Shown here in pieces: positions 50,951 to 59,459 of a stretch of 64,000 bases of DNA. The translations under genes were made by a program, and so were the position numbers. Source of the DNA: JAMLHN01 sp035708745 (GTDB lineage Bacteria; Chloroflexota; Chloroflexia; Thermomicrobiales; UBA6265); assembly GCA_035708745.1 (NCBI GenBank), contig DASTFJ010000158.1, positions 1 to 64,000 on the forward strand, written 5' to 3'. The first letter of the stretch is position 1. The number at the start of each line of letters is the position of its first letter. The notes under the pieces were generated by a model. The model saw only the letters and a program-made list of their open reading frames with translations, made no database searches and was not told the DNA's origin.

Positions 50951-53863
50951 ATGTCGCCGATCCTGGACAAGATCTCCGTTCGTGGTGCCCGCGAGCATAA
51001 TCTGAAGAACATCGATGTCGACTTACCGCGTGACCGGTTGGTGGTGCTGACCGGGTTATCCGGCTCGGGCAAATCATCGCTTGCCTTCGATACGATCTTC
51101 GCCGAAGGGCAGCGCCGCTATGTCGAATCGCTGTCCGCCTACGCGCGTCAGTTTCTCGGGCAAATGGAAAAACCGGACGTCGATCATATCGATGGGCTCT
51201 CTCCGGCAATCTCCATCGACCAGAAAGGCACCAGCCGAAATCCGCGGTCGACGGTCGGCACCGTCACGGAAATTTACGACTACCTGCGGTTGCTTTTTGC
51301 GCGGATCGGCCGGCCGCATTGTCCCAATTGCGGCAAGCCGATTCAGCAACAATCAGTGCAGCAAATGGCATCGACGCTGCTCCAGCTGCCGGAACGGAGC
51401 CGATTGCTCATTCTCGCGCCCGTCATCCGGGACCGTAAGGGCGAGCACGCGGCGGTGCTGGACGAAATTCGGCGTCAGGGGTTCGTGCGAGTTCGGGTCG
51501 ACGGCGTCGTCACCGATTTGGATGAGCCGATCAAGCTCGCCAAGACCAAAAAGCACACGATCGAAGTAGTGGTCGACCGCATTGCCCTCAATTTCGATGA
51601 GGGTGTCTCGCCCGAGGACAGTCCCGAGCGAGTGCGGTTGATCGAATCGCTCGAAACGGCATTGCGCATTGCCAAGGGAATGGCGCTCGTCCAGGTGGTC
51701 GACGGCGAAGAGATCACCTTTTCGGAGCAGTTCGCCTGCATCGAATGTGGGATCAGCCTCGGTGAGATCGAGCCGCGAAACTTTTCGTTCAATTCTCCGC
51801 AGGGCGCATGTCCCGATTGTTCTGGTCTCGGAGTCAAGCTCGAATTCGATCCGGAATTGGTCATTCCCAATCCCCGGCTTTCTCTCGACCAGGGAGCGAT
51901 CGCGCCCTGGATGAGCGCCGCGGGCGAGGGATATTCCTGGTATGCGGCGCAGCTCGACGCCATCGCCGAGCTCTACGGCTTTACCACCTCGCAGTCGTAC
52001 GAGACGATCGACGAGGAGGCTCGCGACGTGATCATGAACGGGCTCAAGGGCCGGCAGATCACGGTCAAATACCAGGCGCGCAATGGCCGGATCAAGGCCT
52101 ATCAGGTGCCCTACGAAGGGGTGATTCCGAACCTTTCCCGCCGTTTCGCCACCTCCTCCTCCGACTATGTCAAAGAGGAGCTAGGCAAATACATGGCGGC
52201 GAACCCGTGCCCGACCTGCAATGGCACCCGGCTCCGGCGCGAGATTCTCTTCGTCCTGATCGACGGCATGAATATCGTCGACGTGTCGCGACTGCCGATT
52301 CGACAAGCGCAGGCGTGGGCGGCACGGCTCTCGCTCGATCCGGATAAATCCAGCGATGCCGTCCTGACGCAGCGTGAATATCTGATCGGCAGGCAGATCA
52401 TGAAAGAGGTGCGCGAGCGACTCGGATTTCTGGTCGATGTCGGGCTCGATTATCTGACAATGAACCGCTCTGCCAACACCCTTTCTGGCGGGGAGGCGCA
52501 GCGCATCCGGCTCGCGACTCAAATCGGCTCGGCCCTGATGGGTGTGCTTTACATTCTCGACGAACCGAGCATCGGCCTCCATCAGCGTGACAACGACCGG
52601 CTCATCAAGACGCTGCTTCGCCTGCGGGATCTCGGCAATACGCTGATCGTGGTCGAGCACGACGAAGAGATGATGCGCGCGGCCGACTGGATCGTGGATA
52701 TCGGACCCGGCGCCGGTGTCCATGGCGGCGAAGTGGTCGCGGAAGGACGGATTTCCGATCTCTCTCGGGTGTCCGGATCGCTGACGGGCCAGTATCTCAG
52801 TGGCGCCCGATCGATTCCGATGCCGTCCGTGCGTCGCCAGGGCAGCGGCAAGATGCTCACCGTCGTGGGGGGCCGCGAAAACAATCTCCAGAATGTGACC
52901 GTCGATTTTCCGCTGGGCACATTTATCGCGATCACGGGGGTTTCGGGTTCCGGCAAGAGCTCGCTCGTTACCGACATTCTCTACCCGCGATTGGCGCAGG
53001 AGTATCACCGCTCCCGGCAACGACCCGGCGCGCACGATGAAGTTCTGGGTCTCGAGCATCTCGACAAGGTCATCGAGATCGACCAGAGTCCGATAGGCCG
53101 CACCCCTCGCTCGAATCCCGCGACCTACACCGGGATGTTCACCCCGATCCGGGAGCTCTTTGCCTCTCTGCCGGAAGCCAAGGCGCGCGGATACAAGCCC
53201 GGGCGTTTCTCGTTCAATGTGAAAGGCGGCCGCTGCGAGGCATGCAAGGGCGAAGGCATCATCCAGATCGAGATGAATTTCTTGCCCGATGTCTTCGTTC
53301 CCTGCGAGGTCTGCCATGGAAAGCGATATAACCGGGAAGCACTCGAGGTAACGTTCAAAGGCAAGTCGATTTCCGATGTGCTCGAAATGACAGTGTCGGA
53401 AGCTCTCGATTTTTTCCAGAATATTCCGAGCATCCGCACCAAGTTGCAGACGCTCGAAGATGTCGGATTGGGCTATATCCGGCTCGGTCAACCGGCCACC
53501 CAGCTCTCCGGCGGCGAGGCGCAGCGCGTGAAACTCTCATCGGAGCTCTCACGCCGGGCAACTGGGCGCACCCTCTATATCCTCGACGAGCCGACGACCG
53601 GCCTCCACTTTGCCGACATCGAGCGTTTACTGGGAGTCCTCCAACGCCTGGCTGATGGCGGCAATACGATCGTTGTCATCGAGCACAATCTCGATGTCAT
53701 CAAATCCGCTGATTGGATCATCGATCTTGGGCCGGAAGGCGGTTCCGGCGGAGGCCAGATCATCGCGACCGGAACCCCCGAAGATATCGCCGCCAACCCG
53801 GCGTCATACACCGGGCACTACTTGAAGGAGACCCTGGCTCCAGTGTCGTTGGCTGCTGACTGA
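50951..53863 (+). CDS. uvrA: Excinuclease ABC subunit A UvrA
   Basis: The damage-recognition ATPase of nucleotide excision repair. The 970 residues contain two ABC modules: Walker A GLSGSGKS (35-42) and GVSGSGKS (about 658-665), signatures NTLSGGEAQRIRLATQ and TQLSGGEAQRVKLSSE, Walker B LYILDEPSIGLH and LYILDEPTTGLH. Zinc sites: CIECG with CPDCSG, and CEACKGEG with CEVCHGKRY. It is complete. It ends 10 bp before the convergent histidine kinase gene. The alkyltransferase-like protein at 22.6-23.1 kb could feed lesions to it. Confidence 0.97.
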   Translation: MSPILDKISVRGAREHNLKNIDVDLPRDRLVVLTGLSGSGKSSLAFDTIFAEGQRRYVESLSAYARQFLGQMEKPDVDHIDGLSPAISIDQKGTSRNPRSTVGTVTEIYDYLRLLFARIGRPHCPNCGKPIQQQSVQQMASTLLQLPERSRLLILAPVIRDRKGEHAAVLDEIRRQGFVRVRVDGVVTDLDEPIKLAKTKKHTIEVVVDRIALNFDEGVSPEDSPERVRLIESLETALRIAKGMALVQVVDGEEITFSEQFACIECGISLGEIEPRNFSFNSPQGACPDCSGLGVKLEFDPELVIPNPRLSLDQGAIAPWMSAAGEGYSWYAAQLDAIAELYGFTTSQSYETIDEEARDVIMNGLKGRQITVKYQARNGRIKAYQVPYEGVIPNLSRRFATSSSDYVKEELGKYMAANPCPTCNGTRLRREILFVLIDGMNIVDVSRLPIRQAQAWAARLSLDPDKSSDAVLTQREYLIGRQIMKEVRERLGFLVDVGLDYLTMNRSANTLSGGEAQRIRLATQIGSALMGVLYILDEPSIGLHQRDNDRLIKTLLRLRDLGNTLIVVEHDEEMMRAADWIVDIGPGAGVHGGEVVAEGRISDLSRVSGSLTGQYLSGARSIPMPSVRRQGSGKMLTVVGGRENNLQNVTVDFPLGTFIAITGVSGSGKSSLVTDILYPRLAQEYHRSRQRPGAHDEVLGLEHLDKVIEIDQSPIGRTPRSNPATYTGMFTPIRELFASLPEAKARGYKPGRFSFNVKGGRCEACKGEGIIQIEMNFLPDVFVPCEVCHGKRYNREALEVTFKGKSISDVLEMTVSEALDFFQNIPSIRTKLQTLEDVGLGYIRLGQPATQLSGGEAQRVKLSSELSRRATGRTLYILDEPTTGLHFADIERLLGVLQRLADGGNTIVVIEHNLDVIKSADWIIDLGPEGGSGGGQIIATGTPEDIAANPASYTGHYLKETLAPVSLAAD

Positions 53864-53873
53864 GCGCCAAAAA

Positions 53874-55235
53874 TCAGTGGTGCCCCTGCAATGTGTCGAA
53901 CAGCAGGGTGAACGTTGAACCCGAACCGAATTCGCTCGTGACGAGTATGCTCCCGCGTTGAGCTGCCATGAGTTCCGTTGCAATCGACAGACCGAGGCCG
54001 GCGCCGCCGCTCGATCGCGATCGGGCGGGATCGGCGCGATAGAACCGATCAAAGATGCGTCGCTGATCTTCGGCCGAGATGCCGATTCCTGTGTCCGAAA
54101 CCTCGATGACGGCTTTGCCGGCTCGCATGGATGTCCGGACGAGCACGCGACCTCCATTTGGGGTGTATGCAATCGCATTGTCCAGCAGAATTGCGAGCAC
54201 CTGCTCGGTTGCATCCGCATCGCAGCTCACAGTTACAGGGATGTTGGCATCCAGCTCGAGGGAGATATTCCGGTCTGCTGCCAGTGATTGAAAACGCTCA
54301 GCACCTCGACAACAGATTCCCGACAAATCGACTTGCTTTCCGAGAAACTGCGTCGCGTGTTCGTCCATTCGAGCGAGTGTGAGCAGACTACTGACCAAGT
54401 TGGCCATGGAGTCGACCTCACGAACGATCGCGGTTTCGCTTTCGTGCCGGTCAGACAGGGCGAGCTCCGGCGTCTGCTGCATGTACTCAGCTTCGGCTCG
54501 GATCAATGTGAGCGGAGTACGGAGTTCATGAGCCGCATCGGCTACGAACGACCGTTGTCGCGCGAATGCTTCCCGGATTGGCCGCATCGATCGGTTCGCC
54601 AACCACCAACCGGCAGGAACCGCCAGCAACACGCCCAACAGCAGACCACCGATGGTTGACCAACGAACAAACTCGAGCAGGCGTTCGTTGGGTCCGAGTC
54701 CCATGCCTACCTGGATCGCGCCAATGATTCGCCCGTCCGCATACACCGGTTCAGTTCGCAACCGAACCCGCTCGTGTTCGACGATCGCTGTTTCCAACAC
54801 AACTTCGCCCTGTAGTGCGCGTTCGATCGAATCCTCCCTGGGGAGATGTTCGATCTCGATTGGACGCAACGTCGAAATTATGTTGCCATCGAGATCGACC
54901 CCATAGGCAATGGTGTCTCCGCTGCGAAGGAGCTCACGTGCCTGGTGCTCGTTTTCTTCCTCCCGGTCGTCATCCTCGTCGTCGTCATCGTTCGTTCCTC
55001 GTTTTCCATCAGCGAGCGCTGATGGCGTGCCACTGGCGTTGTTCGCATCGGCCTGGGCAAAAACGTTCGTCCAGAGTTCGACCGCGGATGCCGATCGACT
55101 CCGAAGTTCCATATTGGTTTGCGTCTCGATCCTTTGCGCGAGATAGAAGTAGCTCGCAACACCGACGATCGCGATCACCGCGATGACAACAAGCGCATTG
55201 AGTATTGCCAGGCGACGACTGATGGCGCGAAACAA
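53874..55235 (-). CDS. Sensor histidine kinase with acidic tract in its sensor domain
   Basis: A 453-residue membrane kinase: TM1 about 10-33, extracytoplasmic sensor about 34-178, TM2 about 179-200, H-box ADAAHELRTPLT, N-box LLDNAIAYTPNGG, G-boxes DTGIGI and GLGLSI. Residues 82-98 of the sensor are almost all Asp/Glu (NDDDDEDDD, then EEENEH), a feature of metal- or polycation-binding sensors; the ligand is not known. The TTG at 55235, 8 nt after the regulator stop, fits; no ATG is available. Last gene of the six-gene operon. Confidence 0.9.
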   Translation of the reverse strand: MFRAISRRLAILNALVVIAVIAIVGVASYFYLAQRIETQTNMELRSRSASAVELWTNVFAQADANNASGTPSALADGKRGTNDDDDEDDDREEENEHQARELLRSGDTIAYGVDLDGNIISTLRPIEIEHLPREDSIERALQGEVVLETAIVEHERVRLRTEPVYADGRIIGAIQVGMGLGPNERLLEFVRWSTIGGLLLGVLLAVPAGWWLANRSMRPIREAFARQRSFVADAAHELRTPLTLIRAEAEYMQQTPELALSDRHESETAIVREVDSMANLVSSLLTLARMDEHATQFLGKQVDLSGICCRGAERFQSLAADRNISLELDANIPVTVSCDADATEQVLAILLDNAIAYTPNGGRVLVRTSMRAGKAVIEVSDTGIGISAEDQRRIFDRFYRADPARSRSSGGAGLGLSIATELMAAQRGSILVTSEFGSGSTFTLLFDTLQGHH

Positions 55236-55243
55236 GTTTTCGC

Positions 55244-55918
55244 CTACCCTAACGAATAGCCATAGCCGCGAACAGTCCGAATGAGCGAGGGCGCTCCGGA
55301 CGGCTCTGGCTCGAGCTTCTTGCGCAGATAATGAATGTACAAGTCGACCACATTTCCAGTTGGGTCTGAATCTGGTCCCCACACCCTGCGAAGAAGCTGG
55401 TCGCGAGAAAGGACCTGACCTTTATGTCGTACCAGAGTTTCGAGTAATGCAAACTCACGGGGAGAGAGCTCGACTGGGTGATCGTCTCGCGTAACGACAT
55501 GCCGCGCCAGATCGATTTCGATTTGTCCAAAACGCTGGAGATCACCAACGACCATGCCGCCAGAACGGCGGCTCAGAGCGCGTACTCGTGCAACCAGCTC
55601 CTCGAAGGCAAACGGCTTCCCGAGATAGTCGTCAGCGCCCGCTCGGAGTCCATAGATTCTGTCGGGCACATCACCAAGCGCAGTCAATATGAGCACAGGG
55701 GTGTCGACCCGGTTTCTGCGCAACTCCCGCAATAGCGACATGCCGTCCATCCCGGGTAACAACCGGTCCAGCACGATCACATCGTACGCTCCACTAGCCG
55801 CTTCATCGTACCCGCAATCGCCATCATTGCAGACGGTGGTGTGAAAAAACTCGCGGCGAAGGGTCTTGGAAATCAACTCCGCCAGCCTCGGTTCGTCTTC
55901 GACAATCAAGATGTTCAT
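55244..55918 (-). CDS. OmpR/PhoB-type response regulator
   Basis: A 224-residue regulator: receiver with acidic pocket EDE (7-9), D51 in VIVLDRLLPGMDG, T in LILTAL and K in LGKPF, and a winged-helix DNA-binding domain ending in LIRTVRGYGYSL. The start overlaps the stop of the ferric-reductase-like gene by ATGA. It is the partner of the kinase 8 nt downstream. A likely target is the direct repeat at 58353-58370. Confidence 0.94.
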   Translation of the reverse strand: MNILIVEDEPRLAELISKTLRREFFHTTVCNDGDCGYDEAASGAYDVIVLDRLLPGMDGMSLLRELRRNRVDTPVLILTALGDVPDRIYGLRAGADDYLGKPFAFEELVARVRALSRRSGGMVVGDLQRFGQIEIDLARHVVTRDDHPVELSPREFALLETLVRHKGQVLSRDQLLRRVWGPDSDPTGNVVDLYIHYLRKKLEPEPSGAPSLIRTVRGYGYSLG

Positions 55919-56652
55919 CGGGGACGCTCGCGTGCCATGGCTTGCTGCCTCGCTTGCGCACCCATTCGATCGAACGGCTCATCCGGAAAAACTACGCGAG
56001 GCTGCCGGACTCCTGGCGTCCAGACGAGCACCCGCAACACGCAGAGCAATGCGACTCCAGAGGCTGTGAGCAGGTATATCGCCTGCATTAGCGCCGCGCC
56101 GCTGCTGGCGCCAGAACCCACCCCGTGGAGCAGCGAAAGCGCGTACATCGGAAAGGCCAGCACATGCAGAAATCGCCAGACACGATACGGAATGTATTTT
56201 CGCAACGAAGCACTGGCAACAACAACGATGAACAAGTACATCGCCAGGATTCCGAAACCGGTCCATGGTTCAGCCGTTGGAGCCTTGAACGGCGCAAACA
56301 GCTGCTCCAAGGAAAAGGGAAGGTGCTGATCGACAACGAGACTCAACACGTGTCCCGCCAGGAATGCGTACGCAAGCTGACTCAAATACGTGTGCAAACT
56401 GAGCAACGTCGATTTGCTGGCAATCCGATCGAAGATGCGTGTCGTCTGGAGGAGTCCAACTACAATGATTCCCCAAAACAGGAAATAGAGCGTGATGCCG
56501 GTGGCTCGGGCAAGATACCAGCTCAGTGGGCTCAGCGATTGATTACTGACCGCCGAATACGCAACCATCGCGGCGAAACCGATGGGCACCGCCAAAAACA
56601 GCCCGCTTGTGAGACCACCAGCGGCGTTTGGCAACCGTACTGGCTCCGTCAT
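55915..56652 (-). CDS. Ferric-reductase-like transmembrane protein
   Basis: A 245-residue integral membrane protein with about six hydrophobic segments and the ferric-reductase/MsrQ (YedZ) heme domain. Paired histidines lie in LLSLHTYLSQLAYAFLAGHV and in VWRFLHVLAFPMYALSLLHG, fitting two b hemes. It lacks the FAD/NAD domain of NOX-type enzymes. Its electron partner is unknown; an ApbE-flavinylated protein is plausible. The ATG at 56652 lies 14 nt after apbE; another at 56700 would overlap apbE. No msrP gene is adjacent. Confidence 0.85.
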   Translation of the reverse strand: MTEPVRLPNAAGGLTSGLFLAVPIGFAAMVAYSAVSNQSLSPLSWYLARATGITLYFLFWGIIVVGLLQTTRIFDRIASKSTLLSLHTYLSQLAYAFLAGHVLSLVVDQHLPFSLEQLFAPFKAPTAEPWTGFGILAMYLFIVVVASASLRKYIPYRVWRFLHVLAFPMYALSLLHGVGSGASSGAALMQAIYLLTASGVALLCVLRVLVWTPGVRQPRVVFPDEPFDRMGAQARQQAMARERPR

Positions 56653-56665
56653 TGGCTGATAGTTC

Positions 56666-57607
56666 TTACGCGACAGTCGCGTGGGGATTGACCGTTTCAT
56701 AGCTTCCATTCTCATGTGCGACCAGTACGAAGCAAGCGGTCGTATCCGGCATGCGCTCGCCTCGCGCCAGCGCGACGAGGATCGACTTGGCTTCGATTTC
56801 AGCCGCCGCGACGGTGGCAGCAACTGTGGTCACACTCGGGGTCGACCAGGCAACTGCTCGACCATCGCGAGGGTCGAGCAAATGGTTCTGGCGACTACCG
56901 TCCGCAAACCAGGTACGCGAACGGGTACTCGAGGTTGCGATTGCAACCGACTCGCCCGCTGGGAGCAGCAGGTTGGCAATATCCAGGCTCAGCTGACCAG
57001 GATGCTGTACGCCAACTCGCCAGGTATCCTCGGCGCCCGGTGTCCCCCAGGCTCGGAGATCTCCGCCGGCATCGACGATCGCGCCCGGCATCTCTCCCAC
57101 CAGGTCATCGACCGAATCGACGAATGCCCCTTTGGCAACTCCACCCAGATCGACCCGCAAACCGGTTGGCAAACGTACGGCGCCGCGGTCCTGATCGATC
57201 TCGATCTCCCATAGTTCGCGATCCGAGAAAGGAGGACGTGCATCCGCTTCGAAGCGCGCGCCGCCGCGACTGTGCAGCTCCTCGAACGACCTGTCATAGC
57301 CGAGCCGCTCGAGCGCATCGAGCAGCGTTGGGTCGAATCGGCCCTCAGTAGTGCTGTGTCCTTCGATCGCCACTCTCAGGACCGAAACAAACGGCGATGA
57401 TGTGGAGACCCACGCCCCACGGTGGTGATTGACGCGGCAAAGCTCGCTGTCTGGCCGAAACCGGCTGAAGATGCGCTCCCACCGATCCGCGCGCTCTCGT
57501 AGCTCGGTTACGACGACATCTGCCAGCGAAGAATCAACTCCCCACAAGACGAGCTCGATTGTCGTTCCCATAGCCGGGAACCTCCTCCGCTCAGGCTGCC
57601 CGTCCAT
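56666..57607 (-). CDS. apbE: FAD:protein FMN transferase ApbE
   Basis: Covalently attaches FMN from FAD to a Thr or Ser of target flavoproteins outside the membrane. The 313 residues show AMGTTIELVLWG, DLGGVAKGAFVDSV, VDAGGDLRAWG and TSVTTVAAT-like SVTTVAATVAAAEIEAK. No signal peptide or lipobox is obvious. The usual target motif (FMN-binding domain with D-x-x-[ST]-G-A-T) is not found in neighbouring proteins. The ATG at 57607 overlaps the stop of the small membrane protein gene by one base. Confidence 0.93.
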   Translation of the reverse strand: MDGQPERRRFPAMGTTIELVLWGVDSSLADVVVTELRERADRWERIFSRFRPDSELCRVNHHRGAWVSTSSPFVSVLRVAIEGHSTTEGRFDPTLLDALERLGYDRSFEELHSRGGARFEADARPPFSDRELWEIEIDQDRGAVRLPTGLRVDLGGVAKGAFVDSVDDLVGEMPGAIVDAGGDLRAWGTPGAEDTWRVGVQHPGQLSLDIANLLLPAGESVAIATSSTRSRTWFADGSRQNHLLDPRDGRAVAWSTPSVTTVAATVAAAEIEAKSILVALARGERMPDTTACFVLVAHENGSYETVNPHATVA

Positions 57608-57939
57608 CACGAACCCCGCGTTCTCGTATGCGTCGGTTGCTCCTGGTTTCGTTGCGAGGAACCGACAGTGACGCGAGGATCTTGCGACTGGCGGCTCGAA
57701 GCGGCGATCACTTCGCCACTAGATTCGATTCGCGCAGACGGGGCGGGAGCGGTCGCAGAGACGACCCCCAGGATACCGGCGAACCCCAGAGCCGTTATTG
57801 CGAACATCAGTCTGCGCAAACGAGTCTCCTTCCGAAGTCGGTGGCCTTGAGTTCGGAACCCCATCGCTCCGAGAGGGTCGGTCAGACTGCGAGCCCGCAC
57901 CGCTTTCCGGACGATCGCTTCCCGATCACTAGTCGTCAT
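57607..57939 (-). CDS. 110-aa single-pass membrane protein of unknown function
   Basis: I do not recognise this protein. It has a basic cytoplasmic N-terminus (residues 1-43, many Arg/Lys), one membrane segment (44-62, FAITALGFAGILGVV) and a Ser/Gln-rich external tail (63-110). The ATG at 57939 overlaps the end of the Asp-rich gene by 11 nt, and the stop overlaps apbE. A longer in-frame open stretch to 58122, rich in Met and Thr, is the out-of-frame reading of the Asp codons and is rejected. It could serve as an ApbE target or a scaffold. Confidence 0.65.
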   Translation of the reverse strand: MTTSDREAIVRKAVRARSLTDPLGAMGFRTQGHRLRKETRLRRLMFAITALGFAGILGVVSATAPAPSARIESSGEVIAASSRQSQDPRVTVGSSQRNQEQPTHTRTRGS

Positions 57940-58291
57940 CTTCGTCGCCATGGTCGTCATCGTGCTCATCGTAGTAGCCGCCGTGATCGTCGTCATCATC
58001 GTCGTCGCCGCTTTCGAAGTCATCGTCGGAATAGGCAGAGTCATCGTCCCAACTCGTTGTCGGTAACGGTCCACTAGAGTCGATTCCGGCGTTCGGCGTT
58101 TCTGCGACTTGGCCTTCGCCATTCGTGTCAGCCGGGTTAGCGTTCTGCATCAGTTGATTCCCCACCAGCTGAGTCGTGCCGGCGCTACCACTCGAAAACC
58201 CGGGCAACGAGTCGCGCATGGTCACCGCGATTGCGACGAATGCAATCGACAAAATGATTGCTAATGCTGTTCCGTTTCGTATTGACAACAT
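57929..58291 (-). CDS. Membrane-anchored Asp/Glu/His-rich protein
   Basis: A 120-residue protein, first gene of the operon. A signal anchor (residues 6-24, ALAIILSIAFVAIAV) is followed by a flexible Ser/Gly/Asn linker and a tail (82-120) with 24 acidic residues of 39 and three His (GDDDDDDD, DEHDDDHGDEDDD). Such a tail outside the membrane would bind divalent or trivalent metals (Ca, Mn, Fe). The function is unknown. ATG at 58291 with GGAG 7 nt upstream. The tail resembles the acidic stretch in the kinase sensor encoded at the other end of the operon. Confidence 0.7.
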   Translation of the reverse strand: MLSIRNGTALAIILSIAFVAIAVTMRDSLPGFSSGSAGTTQLVGNQLMQNANPADTNGEGQVAETPNAGIDSSGPLPTTSWDDDSAYSDDDFESGDDDDDDDHGGYYDEHDDDHGDEDDD

Positions 58292-58352
58292 GTCGTTTCT
58301 CCGAATTCGCTGCTTCATCGAGCAACCGATGCATCAACCATAGAAAGTGAGA

Positions 58353-58370
58353 ATTAGAGGTCGATTAGAG
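58353..58370 (-). promoter_or_regulatory. Direct repeat with 11-bp period, likely response-regulator site
   Basis: ATTAGAG occurs at 58353-58359 and 58364-58370 (CTCTAAT-N4-CTCTAAT on the minus strand). OmpR-family regulators bind head-to-tail repeats with 11-bp spacing. The pair lies 62-79 bp upstream of the Asp-rich gene, where an activator would bind, and 180 bp from the divergent VIT gene. Confidence 0.6.
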
Positions 58371-58552
58371 CGTTATCCGAAATTGGAGGTTGCATTCCAA
58401 AGTCACCGGCAAGCCAACAAGTGAGGTATGGGGTGCCCCCTGATTCGAGCGGGATCGCCGCTCGGATCGAGGACCTGTCTATCGGTCCTCTTTCAGGTAT
58501 GCTGCACTCTCGATTTCCGAGAACACGACAGTTCCCGCGGAGACTTCGCGCG

Positions 58553-59308
58553 ATGACTGAGGAAGTAGACAAGGTTGACCCGACCGGGTCCGTTGCAGCG
58601 ATGTCTCCACACAAGGACGATGAGCGTGCCGGTTCGCTCGGCGACCGGCTCAACCAGCTTCGAGCCGGAGTGCTCGGAGCGAACGACGGTATCGTGTCGG
58701 TCGCTGGCGTCGTCGTCGGAGTGGCCGGCGCATCGGCCGAGCGGACCCAGATTCTGACGGCCGGGGTGGCGGCGCTGGTCGCGGGCGCGCTCTCGATGGC
58801 AGGCGGCGAATACGTTTCGGTGAGCACCCAGCGCGACACCGAGATTGCCGCGATCGCCAAGGAATCCGAAGAGCTGCGCACCATGCCAGAGGCGGAGCTC
58901 GATGAGCTGGCAGCCTACTACCAGAAACGCGGTATCTCCTCCGAGACGGCGCACGCGTTCGCGCGGGAGCTCACCGCGGTCGATGCGCTGCGCGCCCACA
59001 CAGAAATGGAGTTCAACATCACTCCAGGGGAGTTGACCAGCCCATGGCACGCGGCGTACGCGTCCTTGGTTGCCTTCGCCATCGGTGCGGTGATTCCCCT
59101 TCTTGCAATCGCGCTTCCACCGGATTCACTTCGGATCTGGGTCTGTGTCGCATCGGTGATCGTGGCGTTATTCCTAACCGGATATATCAGCGCACGTCTT
59201 GGAGATGCGCCGAAATGGCCGGCAATCGTGCGCAATGTCGTGGTCGGTATGTTGACGATGGGCATCGCCTGGGCAGTCGGCAGACTCTTTGGGGTCGCCA
59301 CCGGTTGA
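58553..59308 (+). CDS. VIT1/CCC1-family Fe2+/Mn2+ transporter
   Basis: A 251-residue membrane protein with five predicted segments. Family motifs are GVLGANDGIVSVAGVVVGVAGA in the first segment and GALSMAGGEYVSVSTQRDTEI, followed by the Glu-rich cytoplasmic metal-binding loop (EELRTMPEAELDELAAYY) and three C-terminal segments. These proteins move iron or manganese out of the cytosol. ATG at 58553 with CGGAG about 9 nt upstream. It is divergent from the Asp-rich/ferric-reductase operon, which suggests a shared metal theme. Confidence 0.9.
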   Translation: MTEEVDKVDPTGSVAAMSPHKDDERAGSLGDRLNQLRAGVLGANDGIVSVAGVVVGVAGASAERTQILTAGVAALVAGALSMAGGEYVSVSTQRDTEIAAIAKESEELRTMPEAELDELAAYYQKRGISSETAHAFARELTAVDALRAHTEMEFNITPGELTSPWHAAYASLVAFAIGAVIPLLAIALPPDSLRIWVCVASVIVALFLTGYISARLGDAPKWPAIVRNVVVGMLTMGIAWAVGRLFGVATG

Positions 59309-59459
59309 CGAGGCGACATTCTGTCACGCCTTGTCGCCAGGTATTCCTCGGTCGTACCATCAGTGCCGTCGGAACGTGAATCCTCCTGGGATGGGTATTC
59401 CGAGACTGCCTGGTGCGAGGGCGACCACTATCTTCGCGTCATCGAGAGCAGTTGCACGT

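Noticed and set aside
57940..58122. Met/Thr-rich upstream extension of the 110-aa membrane protein
   Set aside because: It is the out-of-frame reading of the Asp codons (GAY GAY) of the Asp-rich gene; a proper ATG lies at 57939.
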